Counted from the stretch's first letter, positions 28,803-40,081 are shown. The stretch: 64,000 bases of DNA from Phialophora verrucosa (GCA_002099365.1 MSED01000002.1:3451923-3515922), one strand, 5' to 3'. The notes: generated from the letters alone by a model not told the origin. Translations and numbers: made by a program.

Positions 28803-31269
28803 ATGACCACCCTAGGCGACGACCTCCTGCGCACCGTTAACAAACTCCAAGACCTCGTCTTCAATACTATCGGCAATGATTCCCTCGATCTGCCTCAGAT
28901 AGTCGTCGTTGGCTCGCAGTCTTCGGGGAAGTCCTCCGTCCTCGAGAACATTGTGGGCAGAGACTTTCTCCCCCGAGGCAGTGGCATTGTGACTCGCCGA
29001 CCGCTAATACTGCAACTCATCAATATCCCTCCTGATGACGACGAGACCGCCAACGGCAACGGCGACGCGCATGCTCCCCACTCCTATACGAGCGTCGCAG
29101 AGCATGGAGAATGGGCGGAGTTCCTTCACATCCCCGGGCGCAAAATCACGGACTTCAACCAAGTCCGGGCCGAGATCGAGAATGAGACGGCGAGAATAGC
29201 AGGAAACAATAAAGGCATCAACAGACAGCCCATCAACCTCAAAATCTTCTCCCCTCACGTCCTCAATCTGACCTTGGTTGATCTGCCTGGCCTGACGAAG
29301 GTCCCTATCGGCGATCAACCCGCAGACATTGAGAAACAAACCAGAACCCTCATCTCCGAGTATATCGCGAAACCCAACAGTATCATCCTGGCCGTCTCAC
29401 CTGCAAACGTCGATCTCGTAAATTCCGAGGCGCTCAAGCTTGCCCGTCATGTGGATCCGATGGGAAGAAGGACAATCGGAGTCCTCACAAAGTTGGACTT
29501 GATGGATCATGGCACAAACGCGCTCGACATTCTTTCTGGTCGCGTCTACCCACTGAAGCTTGGATTTATCGGTGTTGTCAATCGGTCTCAGCAAGACATT
29601 CAAACAAGTAAACCTATGTCTGAAGCCCTCAAATCTGAGGCGGAATTTTTCAGGCACCACCCTGCATATCGGAACATGGCAACAAGATGCGGAACACAAT
29701 ACCTAGCTAAAACCTTGAACACGACCCTCATGGCTCATATCCGTGATAGGTTGCCAGATATCAAGGCACGGCTGAACACATTGATGGGTCAGACGCAACA
29801 AGAGCTGGCAAGTTATGGCAGCAAACAGTTCAGTGGCAAAGAGCACCGCGGTTCGCTGATCCTCCAACTAATGACTCGGTTTGCGACATCATTCATCTCG
29901 TCCATCGACGGTACATCGTCCGAGATCTCGACCAAAGAGCTCTGTGGTGGTGCAAGGATATACTACATCTTCAACTCCGTCTTTGGCAACTCCCTCGAAA
30001 CCATCGATCCTACGCACAACCTTTCCGTCCTCGACATCCGAACCGCCATAAGAAACTCTACCGGTCCTCGTCCCAGTCTTTTCGTTCCCGAACTTGCTTT
30101 TGATCTGCTGGTGAAGCCGCAGATCAAGCTCCTGGAAATCCCCAGCCAGCGTTGCGTGGAGTTGGTCTATGAAGAGCTGATTAAGATATGTCATACATGC
30201 GGATCAACAGAACTCTCAAGGTTCCCACGGCTACAAGGGAAGCTCATCGAAGTCGTATCAGACTTGCTAAGAGAGCGACTCGGCCCGTGCTCGGGTTATG
30301 TCGAGTCTCTGATCGCCATTCAGCGCGCGTACATCAACACGAATCATCCCAACTTCCTTGGCGCGGCCGCCGCAATGTCATCAGTCATTGCAAGTAAGAA
30401 CGAAAAGGACAAGAGAGCCGCGCAGGAGCAAGAGAAGCGGAAACGAGAGCAGCAACGCAGAAAGCAATTGGGCGTCAACGGTGCGGCCACACCAGATGAT
30501 GAGGAAGCCGAGCAAGAAGACAAGCCCACCTCGTTACCGAACAGGAAACACCCGACTATCAGCAGAAGCATGTCGCCCGCTGTCGCTCGTGAACGCGAAA
30601 ATGGCATTACAGGAACAGCGGGCTCAACTGGTGCAGCGAGAGATTCTTTCCTAAACTACTTTTTCGGCAAGGAGAATGGATTACCGGGTGCAGCATTGCC
30701 GGGAAGTCCGGCTATCGTCCCATCATCCGCTTCAGTGGCACACAGACATGCCAGCCACAGCACGGACCCGAGCTTTTCGCAAAGTATACGGCGGATGGAG
30801 CGTGGCAGTTTTACAGATCGATCGCCTGTCTACCCACCGGCCATGAATGATGACTATGCGCCTGCCTCTGAGTACGGTGATTCGACGGCATTGTTTGTAA
30901 GTACTTTGCACATCACATAATTTTCCTGGATCCTGCTAACTATGCCACTTTCAGCCTGAACAGAACGCGGAACCCGCCTTGACAGAGCGCGAAGCCCTCG
31001 AAACGGAACTCATCCGTCGCCTCATCTCGTCTTACTTCAACATCGTCCGCGAGACCATCGCCGATCAAGTCCCCAAAGCCATCATGCATTTACTCGTCAA
31101 CCATAGCAGGGACGAAGTGCAGAACCGTCTTGTTAGCGAGCTATACAAAGAAGACCTCTTTGGAGAATTGCTCTATGAGGATGATGGGATCAAGAAGGAG
31201 AGGGAGAAATGCGAGAAGTTGTTGGCGACGTACAAGGAGGCCGCGAAGATCGTAGGCGAGGTGTTGTAA
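28803..31269 (+). CDS. vps1: Dynamin-like GTPase Vps1
   Basis: join(28803..30896, 30955..31269), 802 residues. Vps1 is a dynamin-family GTPase acting in vacuolar protein sorting, endosomal traffic and peroxisome fission. The GTP-binding motifs are G1 GSQSSGKSS at 37-45, DLPG at 160-163 and TKLD at 229-232. The dynamin middle domain follows, then a low-complexity linker rich in Lys/Arg/Glu and Ser (about residues 535-690), and a GED at the C-terminus with LIRRLISSYFNIVRETIADQ. There is no PH domain, as expected for Vps1. The frame is open slightly upstream, but the first ATG is at 28803. The 58-nt intron has GTAAGT, a TGCTAAC branch point at 30934-30940 and TTTCAG. Confidence 0.96.
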
Positions 31270-31960
31270 GCGGCGCTCGTCCGGGGTAAAAGAAGACTCT
31301 GTGCTATTCGATTTCGACGGTGCATTGATGCGCAACTACTGATGTTGCCAGCGACCCCTCGCCTCTTCCATTTGCAAAAGGAGAGTCTCTTCTCGCATCC
31401 AATGTCATAGAACCCGACATGATCAGATGATCGCATGTATCTACCACCGTGGCTTATATTGCAAACCTGGTGTCTCTATTCGTGACGGAAGACTGGTCTG
31501 TATGCTGTATCACCGCCACTTGTTATGAATATGTTGTAAAAGCATGGATAGTGTTTGGAAATGATGCATGGGCAAGGGTATCATAAAGTCCCGCGGAAGC
31601 TCTGACGTCCCTGGGATGGTAAAACCTGATTTCCATGCGAATGTCTTGAAGTCACATAGGAAGAGTCTGTTGCTACATTCTCGAGTCCAGCCCAAGCTTT
31701 CCAGACACATTGATATAAGCGTGGCTGCCTGTGATGTCTAAGTCATGGCAGACAGATTCTCACCCGACCCCAGTCCAAAGGAGAGGACGGTCTCCCGGTT
31801 CTGGAACAGCGTTAAGCAACTCGAAGTTGTTGCGGGACACTGATCACGGCTCGTTCGAGAGCACGTCAAAGCCACTACTCGCTGTTTATCGGGCGCTGCG
31901 CAAGAGAAGGAGTTTGCTGTTCCGCACCTCCAACCGCGAGATGGAAGAGTAGATCCTTCA
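31270..31960. other. Convergent 3' region, no gene supported
   Basis: A 691-bp gap between the stop codons of vps1 and the secreted-protein gene on the minus strand. I see only short frames without recognisable content. Confidence 0.45.
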
Positions 31961-32683
31961 CTAAATGGTGGTTGACGAGGTGGAAGGAGAGAATACCGTC
32001 ACAATTACCGGGAAGCTCGCACTCGTAGTCTCTGCTGTCGGTATTGGTGGTCTCCAAGATTCAAATGGACAGCCACGGTTTCCGCTAGCGGTAGGTGCCG
32101 AGCTCGGAAATGTTGGGAAAGGGAAGGGTGCCGACCTCGATTCTGTCTCGATACTCGGACGAGGCTGCGGGAAGGGTGCGGGTAGCGTCGATATCGCAGT
32201 TGTTGGAGGGAAGGTGCTTATGCCCGTTGCTAGCGGTGTCGAGTATGAAGGGACCGTGTCTGAGATGAGATCTTCGGTTGAAGATGTCGTCGGTATCCGT
32301 TGGTAGAATGCGATGCTGTTGGACCCCGTCGGCGTAGGCGACGGAACAGACGTCGGGGATGGCATTTTCTCGACAATGCCACCACCACTGGGTGCGATAT
32401 TCCCAGGATCGAAAGGATAGAATCTAAGCCCATGCGAGTGATATAACCCTGGTCTGAAAGTTTCTGACAGTCCTTGTCGTTTGCCTTGCGTTCCATCACC
32501 CGGCACCAAACTCGTACCTGGTGGCAGAGCGGTTTTGCTGACCGCTACCAATGACGAGCCTTGCCGTATTGTGATCTTTGGCAGTATCGGCAACGGCATG
32601 GGAAAGGCTGAGGTTCGTGATGTCTGTAAGAGCGTTAAACTGACAACGCACGCCAGGCAAAGAGCTGTCGTCCTCAGAATCAT
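31961..32683 (-). CDS. Secreted Pro/Ser/Thr-rich hypothetical protein
   Basis: A single exon of 240 residues. It begins with a likely signal peptide (MILRTTALCLACVVSLTLL, with cleavage near the small residues around 25). The remainder is low-complexity and rich in Pro, Ser and Thr, with no recognised catalytic domain. The overall look is that of an O-glycosylated extracellular or wall-associated protein. The opposite strand also stays open over much of the region, so gene confidence is moderate. The signal peptide at the ATG is the main argument for this strand. Confidence 0.6.
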   Translation of the reverse strand: MILRTTALCLACVVSLTLLQTSRTSAFPMPLPILPKITIRQGSSLVAVSKTALPPGTSLVPGDGTQGKRQGLSETFRPGLYHSHGLRFYPFDPGNIAPSGGGIVEKMPSPTSVPSPTPTGSNSIAFYQRIPTTSSTEDLISDTVPSYSTPLATGISTFPPTTAISTLPAPFPQPRPSIETESRSAPFPFPTFPSSAPTASGNRGCPFESWRPPIPTAETTSASFPVIVTVFSPSTSSTTI

Positions 32684-33413
32684 GTTAGAAAGGGTTGTTG
32701 CTCAAGTCGATGTCGAGAGAAAATGGGCAGAAACCAGCTGGTGGCAGAGCCAAGAGAATATATATCAACACGAAAGGGGCTACCAGCACGCTCTTTCTTT
32801 CCTGGGGAAGACCTTTTCAACTCACCGTGTTCGTCGGCAATCGTGGTTCTACATGGACGTCACCAACAGTGATTTCGTTAAGATCAAGCGCCGACGGCCA
32901 GTGGTCATGATGACAACACGACAAACATCCCGCAGCAGAACAGGTGCAAGCCAGAGAGGTGGGACTGGCTCGCCCATGTCCAACCATGACATTGCAGTGG
33001 GATGAGTTTCGGTGCAGCAGTCACGCCCTCATGTTAGACCCCTCGCGGATGGTGCGCGCTTGGGTGGTTGATAAGAAGGTCATGCAGGAACAATGATGTG
33101 CTCGGGCATGACAAGCCCTGGCCATGAACCCGACGACGTGATGGAAATCGAGTTGGTAGAGTCGATGATTGGTGGGTGATGAATTGGTTGAAACAATTTC
33201 GAAACATGGAGGGGAAAGGGGAGTGGACGCGGGGTTGCATCGGCCAGCAAACGCAGTATTGGCCGAACAACTAAGCCGGCTTCGTGAGCTGCGATCCAAG
33301 AATCGTATTACTGCGTCCAAGGCAGCATATTCCTTCAACTAGCACAGGTTTCCTCGAAGAGCGTAGCAACCTGGAAGAGGACTTACAACTGTCATCCGAG
33401 GGCAGCACTCTGC
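32684..33413. other. Intergenic region between the secreted-protein gene and palC
   Basis: 730 bp, both flanking genes on the minus strand. A TATATAT-like stretch near 32758-32765 could be a core promoter for the gene at 31961-32683. No gene was recognised. Confidence 0.4.
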
Positions 33414-34850
33414 TTAATAGTAGCTTGTGGCCCCCTCACCATATTCTCTGCGAGTCCCCGGAAATGCGCCTACCGGTTCCTTTGCCATGTCAGCGTCGTC
33501 ATCCGAGCTGTTTGCAGCAGCGAGGTCATCCTCGTCTGGAGGAGCCCTCATTGATGCCAACTCGTCCTCTCCTAACAATGCCGGCTTCCATCTCTCTTCG
33601 ATCGGCATATTCATCCCGCTGGGCAGAGTTGCCAGCAGAGGCTTCCATTCAGGTATCAACTGGTTGCTGATGGTGTCATTCTCCTTGTTGAACTTCTTGG
33701 CCAGGTATTCCACGATTCGGGCTTCTTCAAGCTTTCCACCGTCCAGTCCCCAGTTTGTGCTGCCCTTTTCAATGCGTTTGTCTTCTCTCCGCTCAAGCCA
33801 TGAATTCTTCAGCTTCCCAAGACCAGACGGCTTTGTCCCCTCCTTACCCACATCAAACCCAAGCTCGTCCATAGCTGCCCGGATCCAGGCGATGGCCTTT
33901 CCTATTTGCCCACTTCCATCCTCATCCAATGCTTGAAATCTGCACGCTTTTGCTCGGGATGATCGTTGAACGCCGTCACAATACTCTAGCAAGTCCTTTG
34001 ACACTCTTGTGCTTTCCATTTTCAATGCGGCAGCCGAGGCAGACGCGTGTTGTGATGCTCCGATGCATAGCCTTGTCAGAACCTGAGCGCGTACCTTGGG
34101 AATTTGTGGCGCCCGGATCATCCACTCTTTGTCGTCTTTGTTTCTTGACTGGATCAGGAGTGCTGGGTATGGATCATCTTTCAGAACACACAGAAGATTG
34201 AACTCTGCGTGTGTCAAGTGCTGAAGACCAGATTGCACGGCTGTGGAGACGTCAACTGCAGCAGGGGGAAATGTTGGAGGTCCATCAGTCGAGGAGTTCG
34301 CTCTCAACTGTAGATAGGAGTGGAGGGAGTAGGCTGTCTTCAGAAACTTTGTCGCATTCTGGACCGAAGCTGTCCGTTCTTCGGAAGTCGGATTGATTGC
34401 AGCGTACAGCCCCAGCAGAGACTGCCTGGCGAGTAAATTGTGTATTAGTGCCAGGGTGTGGTGGACGAAGAAAATCTCATAGTCAAGGCCTTTACCCTTG
34501 ACACGTTCATTTTCACGACCTGGAATCGCAGTGGAGCTGAGTGTGGGACGCCATTCGACCTCCGGCTCTTTGGCGAGAGCAATATCAACGTCCTCTCCAA
34601 CCACAGCCTTACCAGATAGCGCGAGGTCTAGGCTAATGAGGTAGCGTAGGTAGTTTTGGATTGTGGATGCAAGTGACAACAGATTATTTCCCTGGTGGGA
34701 TGGAGATAGTCTCTTGTGGGTTTTCAACGCCGCCCGGACAATGGCTCGCTGGGATGTAGCCGCCGGAGGAAGTGATGGGTGAGTGGATGAGCTAAGGCTG
34801 GCTTGGAAGGAGATATGAGATGTTGTGGAAAGCACAAACGGAAACGGCAT
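33414..34850 (-). CDS. palC: pH-response regulator PalC (BRO1-domain protein)
   Basis: A single exon of 478 residues. PalC links the plasma-membrane pH sensor to the ESCRT machinery that activates the transcription factor PacC at alkaline pH. The opening MPFPFVLSTTSHISF, followed by the HPSLP and THKRLSPS patterns, matches PalC orthologues. The body is a BRO1-type helical domain (VEWRPTLSSTAIPGRE, DYEIFFVHHTLALIHNLLAR). The C-terminal part has the YLAKKFNKENDTISNQLIPEW-like stretch and an acidic tail ending in TSYY. Fungal palC genes often carry an intron near the 5' end; none is needed here. It is divergent from the Gfa-type gene. Confidence 0.92.
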   Translation of the reverse strand: MPFPFVLSTTSHISFQASLSSSTHPSLPPAATSQRAIVRAALKTHKRLSPSHQGNNLLSLASTIQNYLRYLISLDLALSGKAVVGEDVDIALAKEPEVEWRPTLSSTAIPGRENERVKGKGLDYEIFFVHHTLALIHNLLARQSLLGLYAAINPTSEERTASVQNATKFLKTAYSLHSYLQLRANSSTDGPPTFPPAAVDVSTAVQSGLQHLTHAEFNLLCVLKDDPYPALLIQSRNKDDKEWMIRAPQIPKVRAQVLTRLCIGASQHASASAAALKMESTRVSKDLLEYCDGVQRSSRAKACRFQALDEDGSGQIGKAIAWIRAAMDELGFDVGKEGTKPSGLGKLKNSWLERREDKRIEKGSTNWGLDGGKLEEARIVEYLAKKFNKENDTISNQLIPEWKPLLATLPSGMNMPIEERWKPALLGEDELASMRAPPDEDDLAAANSSDDDADMAKEPVGAFPGTRREYGEGATSYY

Positions 34851-35676
34851 TTTTCTGCTTTGATCGCCCTACGACTTATGATTCCTTCAAGTCATAAAGG
34901 CCAGAGCGAGTTTCAGAACCAACCTGTCAAGAGTGAAATTGGTTGCTTCCCCGTTGCTTGCTTCCAAGGCTTGGTGGCTTGGTGGCGGCTCGTCGACCTG
35001 CGCTTCCCCGAAGAAAACAGTACGGCGGAACCATTTGACGTTTGCACAAATGTGGTCGAGCTTCCTAACTCTGGACCGCAGCTCGATGTCGTTTTCCCTT
35101 CATAGCAGCAAAGCCCGGGCCAGAGAACATCTCCACCATAATCACCCGGAATATTCCAGCTCGTCGGGATCTTGGTCGCTTTCAGCATACGTATCCTGCG
35201 GAAGAGGCACGAGAAGGGGTCTCATCTGATTGCCCTGTGCCGCTCCACCTCCACCTCGTTCGCGAGTCTGACATGATATTTCGCCATTTGCTTGAATGCG
35301 TCGGCACCCCACAACTGCCGACCGACAGCGGGACATCGACGTTCCCGTCCACGCCCCATCAGAATGCTGAGAGGGGGTATCCCGTCGTGAGTCGGACTTG
35401 CGGATTGCTTCGAGGGGAATCTGTCTCCTCAATCTGGTATAGATGAGCGGCCGCTCACAAGACTGGACGCGAAGCATCTACCCCTCATACGATGCAGGCA
35501 AGCGAGAAACGGGGCCCGGTTTGTTTACGGGTGAGAGCGCGGTACACACCCGATGCTTTGCTGATGGTATAAAAGGGTCGGGTGAAGGTGCTGTTTGAGC
35601 CAGTTGTTATTGTTCTCTACATCATAGCACTCGCCTCTTCAATCGACAAACGAAGAACTGTTCGAATCACCGCACC
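34851..35676. promoter_or_regulatory. Divergent promoter between palC and the Gfa-type gene
   Basis: An 826-bp spacer. The right part holds a clear TATA box (35568-35575) for the plus-strand gene. A minus-strand frame within 35142-35477 has no recognisable content. Nothing else was seen. Confidence 0.5.
35568..35575 (+). promoter_or_regulatory. TATA box of the Gfa-type gene
   Basis: TATAAAAG lies 102 bp upstream of the ATG at 35677, followed by a pyrimidine-rich leader. This is one of the best core-promoter matches in the window. Confidence 0.55.
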
Positions 35677-36252
35677 ATGGCACCCTCACTACATCCTTTG
35701 ATCGACAACGGCCTCGTCAAGGGTCAACCCAACTTCCCTGGCGGCACTCTTCGCTGTCACTGCAAAACCAACCCGGTCGAGGTCGAGATCAAGGGCGACG
35801 TCCTCCACAATCACGCATGCGGATGTTCCCAATGCTGGAAACCAGAAGGCGCACTTTTCTCCGTTGTCGCCGTCACTCCTGACGCGAACGTCAAGGTCAC
35901 CAAGAACGGGGACAAGCTCGCCGTGGTCAACCCCGATGCTACAATTCTCCGGAAGGCGTGCAAGGACTGTGGTGTGCATTTGTACGGGCCCATCGAGAAG
36001 GATCACGCGTTCAAGGGCCTCAGCTTTGTACATGTCGAGTTGAGCGACGACAAGGGCTGGCAGGAGCCGCAGTTTGCTGCTTTCGTGTCAAGCTTGATCG
36101 AGCAAGGGTATCCGCCGGAGAAGATGGGTGAAGTCAGGCAAAAATTGAGGGATATCGGGTTGGAGCCGTATGACGCTCTGAGCCCGCCGTTGATGGATGC
36201 TCTGGCGACATTTGCCGCCGAAAAGTCGGGTATCAAAGGAAGCAAGCTCTGA
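35677..36252 (+). CDS. Glutathione-dependent formaldehyde-activating (Gfa-type) enzyme
   Basis: A single exon of 191 residues. The Gfa/CENP-V fold binds zinc through clustered cysteines. Here Cys27 and Cys29 (RCHC), Cys48, Cys50 and Cys53 (HACGCSQC) and Cys95 and Cys98 (KACKDCGVHLYG) are all present. In the best studied member the enzyme joins formaldehyde to glutathione as the first step of formaldehyde detoxification, though assignments within this family are often loose. No signal peptide is visible, so it is probably cytosolic. A strong TATA box precedes it. The length of about 190 residues and the conserved C-terminal part (SSLIEQGYPPEKM, LRDIGLEPYDALSPPLMDAL) fit the fungal S-(hydroxymethyl)glutathione synthase group. 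Confidence 0.88.
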   Translation: MAPSLHPLIDNGLVKGQPNFPGGTLRCHCKTNPVEVEIKGDVLHNHACGCSQCWKPEGALFSVVAVTPDANVKVTKNGDKLAVVNPDATILRKACKDCGVHLYGPIEKDHAFKGLSFVHVELSDDKGWQEPQFAAFVSSLIEQGYPPEKMGEVRQKLRDIGLEPYDALSPPLMDALATFAAEKSGIKGSKL

Positions 36253-36722
36253 AACGCAGACGGATAGGATCCTGTGAATACGGTGGCCTCGATGGCGTTT
36301 GTTCGGCATCGAGAAAAGGGCGGCTGCCACAAGTAAAAAGAAAGCCTTAGTAGCATCGTGCTACCCCCAAATAAGCTAGGCTTTCCGGAATCAAAAGCTA
36401 CATTAGGTGCACATTGCTTCCACACGCAAAGCTTACGTGCCAACTTGCCAGAACAGATGTGGAAGGTAGTCGCCGCATGCTGCTGGACAACTCCCGAGCG
36501 CTTCCCGTCAAGAATTCTGTTAGAGTCAAAGGCTACAGAAACATCTTGGATTTGTTGATCTTCGGTTACCTTGGTGCTAACCCTAGCTGCTGAGAATTCC
36601 TCGAAGTAGGATGTTTTGCCATTGGTGAATAGGGGACGGCTGTCGTGTCCTCCGTAGTAGTGGCCACTCGTATGTACAATATCTCCGTCTGCCGCGAGAA
36701 ATGCTTCCGTTTATGAAATATC
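36253..36722. other. Convergent 3' region
   Basis: 470 bp between two stop codons on opposite strands. Nothing coding was recognised. Confidence 0.45.
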
Positions 36723-37440
36723 CTAGTACAGCGTTGCGCCGCCCTTGCCGGTCGTGTTCCCTGGTCTTGTATCTGATCCTCTCGAACCTTTTGCTTCCTG
36801 CGCACTGGGGTAGTTTGTGAGAACCTCCGGACCGCCTGCAGGCCCATCGACGCCGGGGATATAATTTTGTTGCCGGCCTCGGTAACCAGCTTCGCGGGTA
36901 GATTTGAGGAGTTGAAGGTAGCGGTCTAGTGCGAGTCGATTAGCTGCTGAAGACAAGTAAATACGCGAAAGGGCACGCCGTTCGAAGACAGAGCAGCAGT
37001 GTGCTTTTACCTCTGTACTTTCCGCATTTCTCAAGGTGATTGACTCCTTCGCGGGCATAGCATTTTCCTGAGGAGCATACACGTCAGAATATAGCCTGGA
37101 GAACAGCATCGCAACAGCATCGCAAAATAGCGCAGCATTTCTTGACGGTCCGCCAGTTTGTTTGAAAGATCAGTCAAAGCTTCGCCACCCTTGCCATGGA
37201 CGATAATTCCTGTCTCTTTCCTTCTTGCACCCTGACGCTACTGGAACTGTTCAACAAGAGGGCGAACATACCCATTTCTTCGCCGACCAGCCTCCGCATC
37301 ATTTTCTGTACCCACTGCTCCCGAATAATGGCATCCCTGGCGTCTGCAACTGCTTCATTGTCTTGAAAATCGACACCTTGGAACGTAGGCGGGACTTTGG
37401 GCTTCTGTCGCAGAAAGCCCTCGGATTCGGGGGTGGGCAT
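36723..37440 (-). CDS. Mitochondrial complex I subunit, NDUFB10/12-kDa type, three exons
   Basis: Complement of join(36723..36925, 37011..37067, 37272..37440), 142 residues, with GT-AG introns of 204 and 85 nt. The N-terminus MPTPESEGFLRQKPKVPPTF and the helix AIIREQWVQKMMRRLVGEEM are the hallmark of the fungal 12-kDa subunit of NADH:ubiquinone oxidoreductase (PDSW/NDUFB10 homologue). The 57-nt middle exon supplies the paired-cysteine segment KCYAREGVNHLEKCG (Cys59-X11-Cys71), and the last exon begins with DRYLQLLKSTREAGYR. Joining these exons restores the family order exactly. The protein acts in the intermembrane-space side of the membrane arm. Its Gly-rich tail looks longer than I expect for the family. 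Because the exons are small, simple frame scanning misses it. Confidence 0.86.
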
Positions 37441-38065
37441 TGCGAGCGTTGTAGGATGCTGGTGAGGGTACGGGAGGAGTGGAAGCGAATTAATGGAGAG
37501 GAAACAAGCGCAGACCAAAGAAGCGCTCGTCCCTCTGGGCAGATACGGCTTACAGTAGAGCGTTGTTGGGAGGAGTAGCTATCGAAAGAAGCTCTGGATT
37601 GTCCTGAAGGTTGCGGACGACCCTTCCAGAGCAGCATTGAGAGCCTCCGCACGAGCTTGTTAAGAGCGGCATGAGCCGAGAACTGCGATTGGGCCACTTT
37701 CGGTATACAGCTGCTGCCGCTCTTTTGCTTCATGCCGCCATCCTGAGTCCAGCAGTACTACATAAACTGACGCTCCGACATGCTCAACACGAACATTTAA
37801 TTAATGAGATATTTCAGTAATTGCGCATCAACAGGACACTCACCACGCAGTCATAGCACTTCGCAGTCAACAGAAAGACAAATTTTGTAACTGCTTCCAT
37901 CGCTGGTGCTCCCGCACCGCTTTACTCTCTGAACGCCGTGGCGAGCACTCCTATCATCAGCAATACACAAGGAGAAAACAAAGCAGAACTGTCGCCGTCC
38001 CTCAAGCACTCGGCTTTTGCTACAGCTTTGCTGGCTTTCCTAGTCCGCACTCTGCTTTCGGCGCG
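37441..38065. other. Intergenic region upstream of the complex I gene
   Basis: 625 bp between two minus-strand genes. It contains the promoter of the complex I subunit. No gene was supported. Confidence 0.45.
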
Positions 38066-38908
38066 TTAGAAATCGAGATCACCCTTTTCCCCCTCTGGAG
38101 CATCTGTAAATGCTGCGAACGACAATCTCGCTGCTAATGGCGAACACGATATAGCTGCAGGAATATCGATGGAATTCTTTTCCAATTCCTCCGGAGTCGA
38201 CGTAGCCTTACCATGGTTCCACCCTACCCGGCGACGAAATCCATCCACCACTTTCTCCACGCTTTCAGCGGCCGGCGATCTCAGCGTTTCCATCTGGCTG
38301 TGGCAATCCGATGCTTCTTTCGATGCTCCCATCTTCGCTGGGACAGACGGATCCATTATAATCGCCTGGGTAGTCGAAGCCCGGAACAACCTTCTCCTGC
38401 CGAACTCTGAACCTCGTTCGTTGCACCCTGCCGCTCGGGCCAGGATCCGCTGCTCGAGGTCCTCCCGCATTTGCACCTCAAATGCCTCTACGCGAGCATC
38501 ACGCTCTTCCTGACAGTCCGGGCACAGAGACTTGACGCGGAACGTGTGTAGCGGATGCATGAGTTTTCGCGGACACCCCGATGTGGAAGGCGGTGTTGCG
38601 GGAGGACTTGGGAGCGATGGTGCCATGTGGGGCTCCTTAGGTTGGAAGCCCTCCACATTCTCTCTGCCTCGTTTGCGAGCGGGATGAATGGCTTGTGCGC
38701 CTCGGCGCGAGCAACGAGATTCGGCGATCGGAATGCTGGACAGTTCAATGTGACCGCACAGCAGGAACAAGACAGCGGTATAGTAACACATCTTGCTCTT
38801 GCATGCCTGAGTGAACTTTCGAGCCCTTGAGGTTTTCTCTGGCTGTGTTTGGTCCTCAAGGGTAATATGAGGGAGAGCAAGAGGAGCCAAGGTGAGTACG
38901 GTCGACAT
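38066..38908 (-). CDS. Hypothetical protein with MCYYT...CGH motif
   Basis: A single frame of 280 residues from ATG 38908. A second in-frame ATG, at MCYYTAVLFLLCGHIELSSI (residue 40), may be the true start, because many small fungal proteins begin with such an MCYY...CGH motif. The rest is charged and probably disordered, with one possible metal-binding pair (SLCPDCQEERD near residue 127). I do not recognise a function. The opposite strand has only short frames. A fungal lineage-restricted protein is likely. Confidence 0.6.
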   Translation of the reverse strand: MSTVLTLAPLALPHITLEDQTQPEKTSRARKFTQACKSKMCYYTAVLFLLCGHIELSSIPIAESRCSRRGAQAIHPARKRGRENVEGFQPKEPHMAPSLPSPPATPPSTSGCPRKLMHPLHTFRVKSLCPDCQEERDARVEAFEVQMREDLEQRILARAAGCNERGSEFGRRRLFRASTTQAIIMDPSVPAKMGASKEASDCHSQMETLRSPAAESVEKVVDGFRRRVGWNHGKATSTPEELEKNSIDIPAAISCSPLAARLSFAAFTDAPEGEKGDLDF

Positions 38909-39505
38909 ATCGAAGGGAAGTCAACCAGGTACAAATGACAATGAGCGTGAGGCATGCTCGCCGTAGGGCCAGCTGCGTCTGCCTTGAGTGATATGGCAGT
39001 CCGTTTCTTTGTGCTCGTGATCGAGGACGGCGGCTTTGTGCCGAAAGGCACTTGGGTGCTTTTTGTTTCCATCACTGCCCGGATTCGGCAAACGAAGCGT
39101 CAAGTGCTCAACAGATTGTCAATACATATATCAATCATGGGGTCAATGCTGGCTCCATCTCCGCTGATCAGGTTTTATGATTATGCTTCGCTTGAGCTTG
39201 GAAGAGGGGGGGGGGGGGGACTGGGCATAAGCTGATATTAAATACTCCAAGGTGGACAACGAAAAGGTAAAGGTACACGAGAGCTTTGTCGCGGGTGATG
39301 GATGACCAGCGAAAATTTTGACGATGCCTCCACGGATTGGACAATGGAGAAAGATGGAGACAGATGATCCAAGAGCATTGTGTTTAAGAGCGTCGAACAA
39401 TCTTGCTGACCAAAGTCATTAGGCGTTGCTTAACCATATGACCTGACTGTCAGTCGTCTTCTGGGCCTGACCTCCAGGGTATTTCGACTTTCGCTGATCC
39501 ATGAC
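38909..39505. other. Intergenic region with a G homopolymer
   Basis: 597 bp without a recognised gene. A run of 14 G bases at 39206-39219 is prone to sequencing error. Confidence 0.4.
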
Positions 39506-40081
39506 CTACTCCTCCGCTGCCAACACCATCGCTGGCCGGTTTGCTTCATCGCGGCCCTCTCTTCCCTCGTGCAGCGCACTAGCAATATCGGCCTTCTTCC
39601 CCGTCCAATCTTCTTTCTCTTCTTCCTCAATCTCCTTTCCTGTCCGCTCCCCTCGTTTATGCAACTCCGCCTCATGATCTGCTACCTTCCTCTCAAGGTT
39701 CTGCGTCAGGCTCCCTTCCTCTCCATGGCCGCCTCCGCCACCTGTTCTCACCGCGGCTGCAACGTCGCCTTCGCCGGACATTCGCATCTGCTCGCCCTCT
39801 AGATTGCTGTCATCGGCGTAATTCTGCGCATCAGATTCGGGAATAGACTTCTCGGTTAGGGGTCCCCGTTCGCCTGCAGCCATCGAGCCGTACTTGGCAT
39901 CCTCGGCATGATTCTGAGGAATGTCATGAGGCTGACGATGGTCGATGGTCTGAGCTTGGGTGGAGGAGGTATCTTTTGAAGTGGATTGTTCTTCTGTGGT
40001 TTTCGAGGCGGGATTGCGAGCTTGATTCAAGCTTGTTTGTTGACTGGGCTGCGAGGGCTCCTCCGGATCAAGGGCAGACAT
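39506..40081 (-). CDS. Small hydrophilic, probably disordered hypothetical protein
   Basis: 191 residues from ATG 40081. The frame is open further upstream on the minus strand, but the composition changes at MSALDPEEPSQPSQQ, and that ATG is the best start. The protein is very polar (Glu, Gln, Ser, Thr, Gly) and has a Gly run (TGGGGGHGEEG). The C-terminal part is highly charged (VADHEAELHKRGERTGKEIE). No membrane helix or known domain is seen. Such hydrophilic proteins are sometimes stress-related in fungi, but nothing here proves it. Confidence 0.62.
   Translation of the reverse strand: MSALDPEEPSQPSQQTSLNQARNPASKTTEEQSTSKDTSSTQAQTIDHRQPHDIPQNHAEDAKYGSMAAGERGPLTEKSIPESDAQNYADDSNLEGEQMRMSGEGDVAAAVRTGGGGGHGEEGSLTQNLERKVADHEAELHKRGERTGKEIEEEEKEDWTGKKADIASALHEGREGRDEANRPAMVLAAEE

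Noticed and set aside
31965..32306. Plus-strand frame opposite the secreted-protein gene
   Set aside because: No signal peptide or domain is seen, and the minus-strand frame begins with a good signal peptide.
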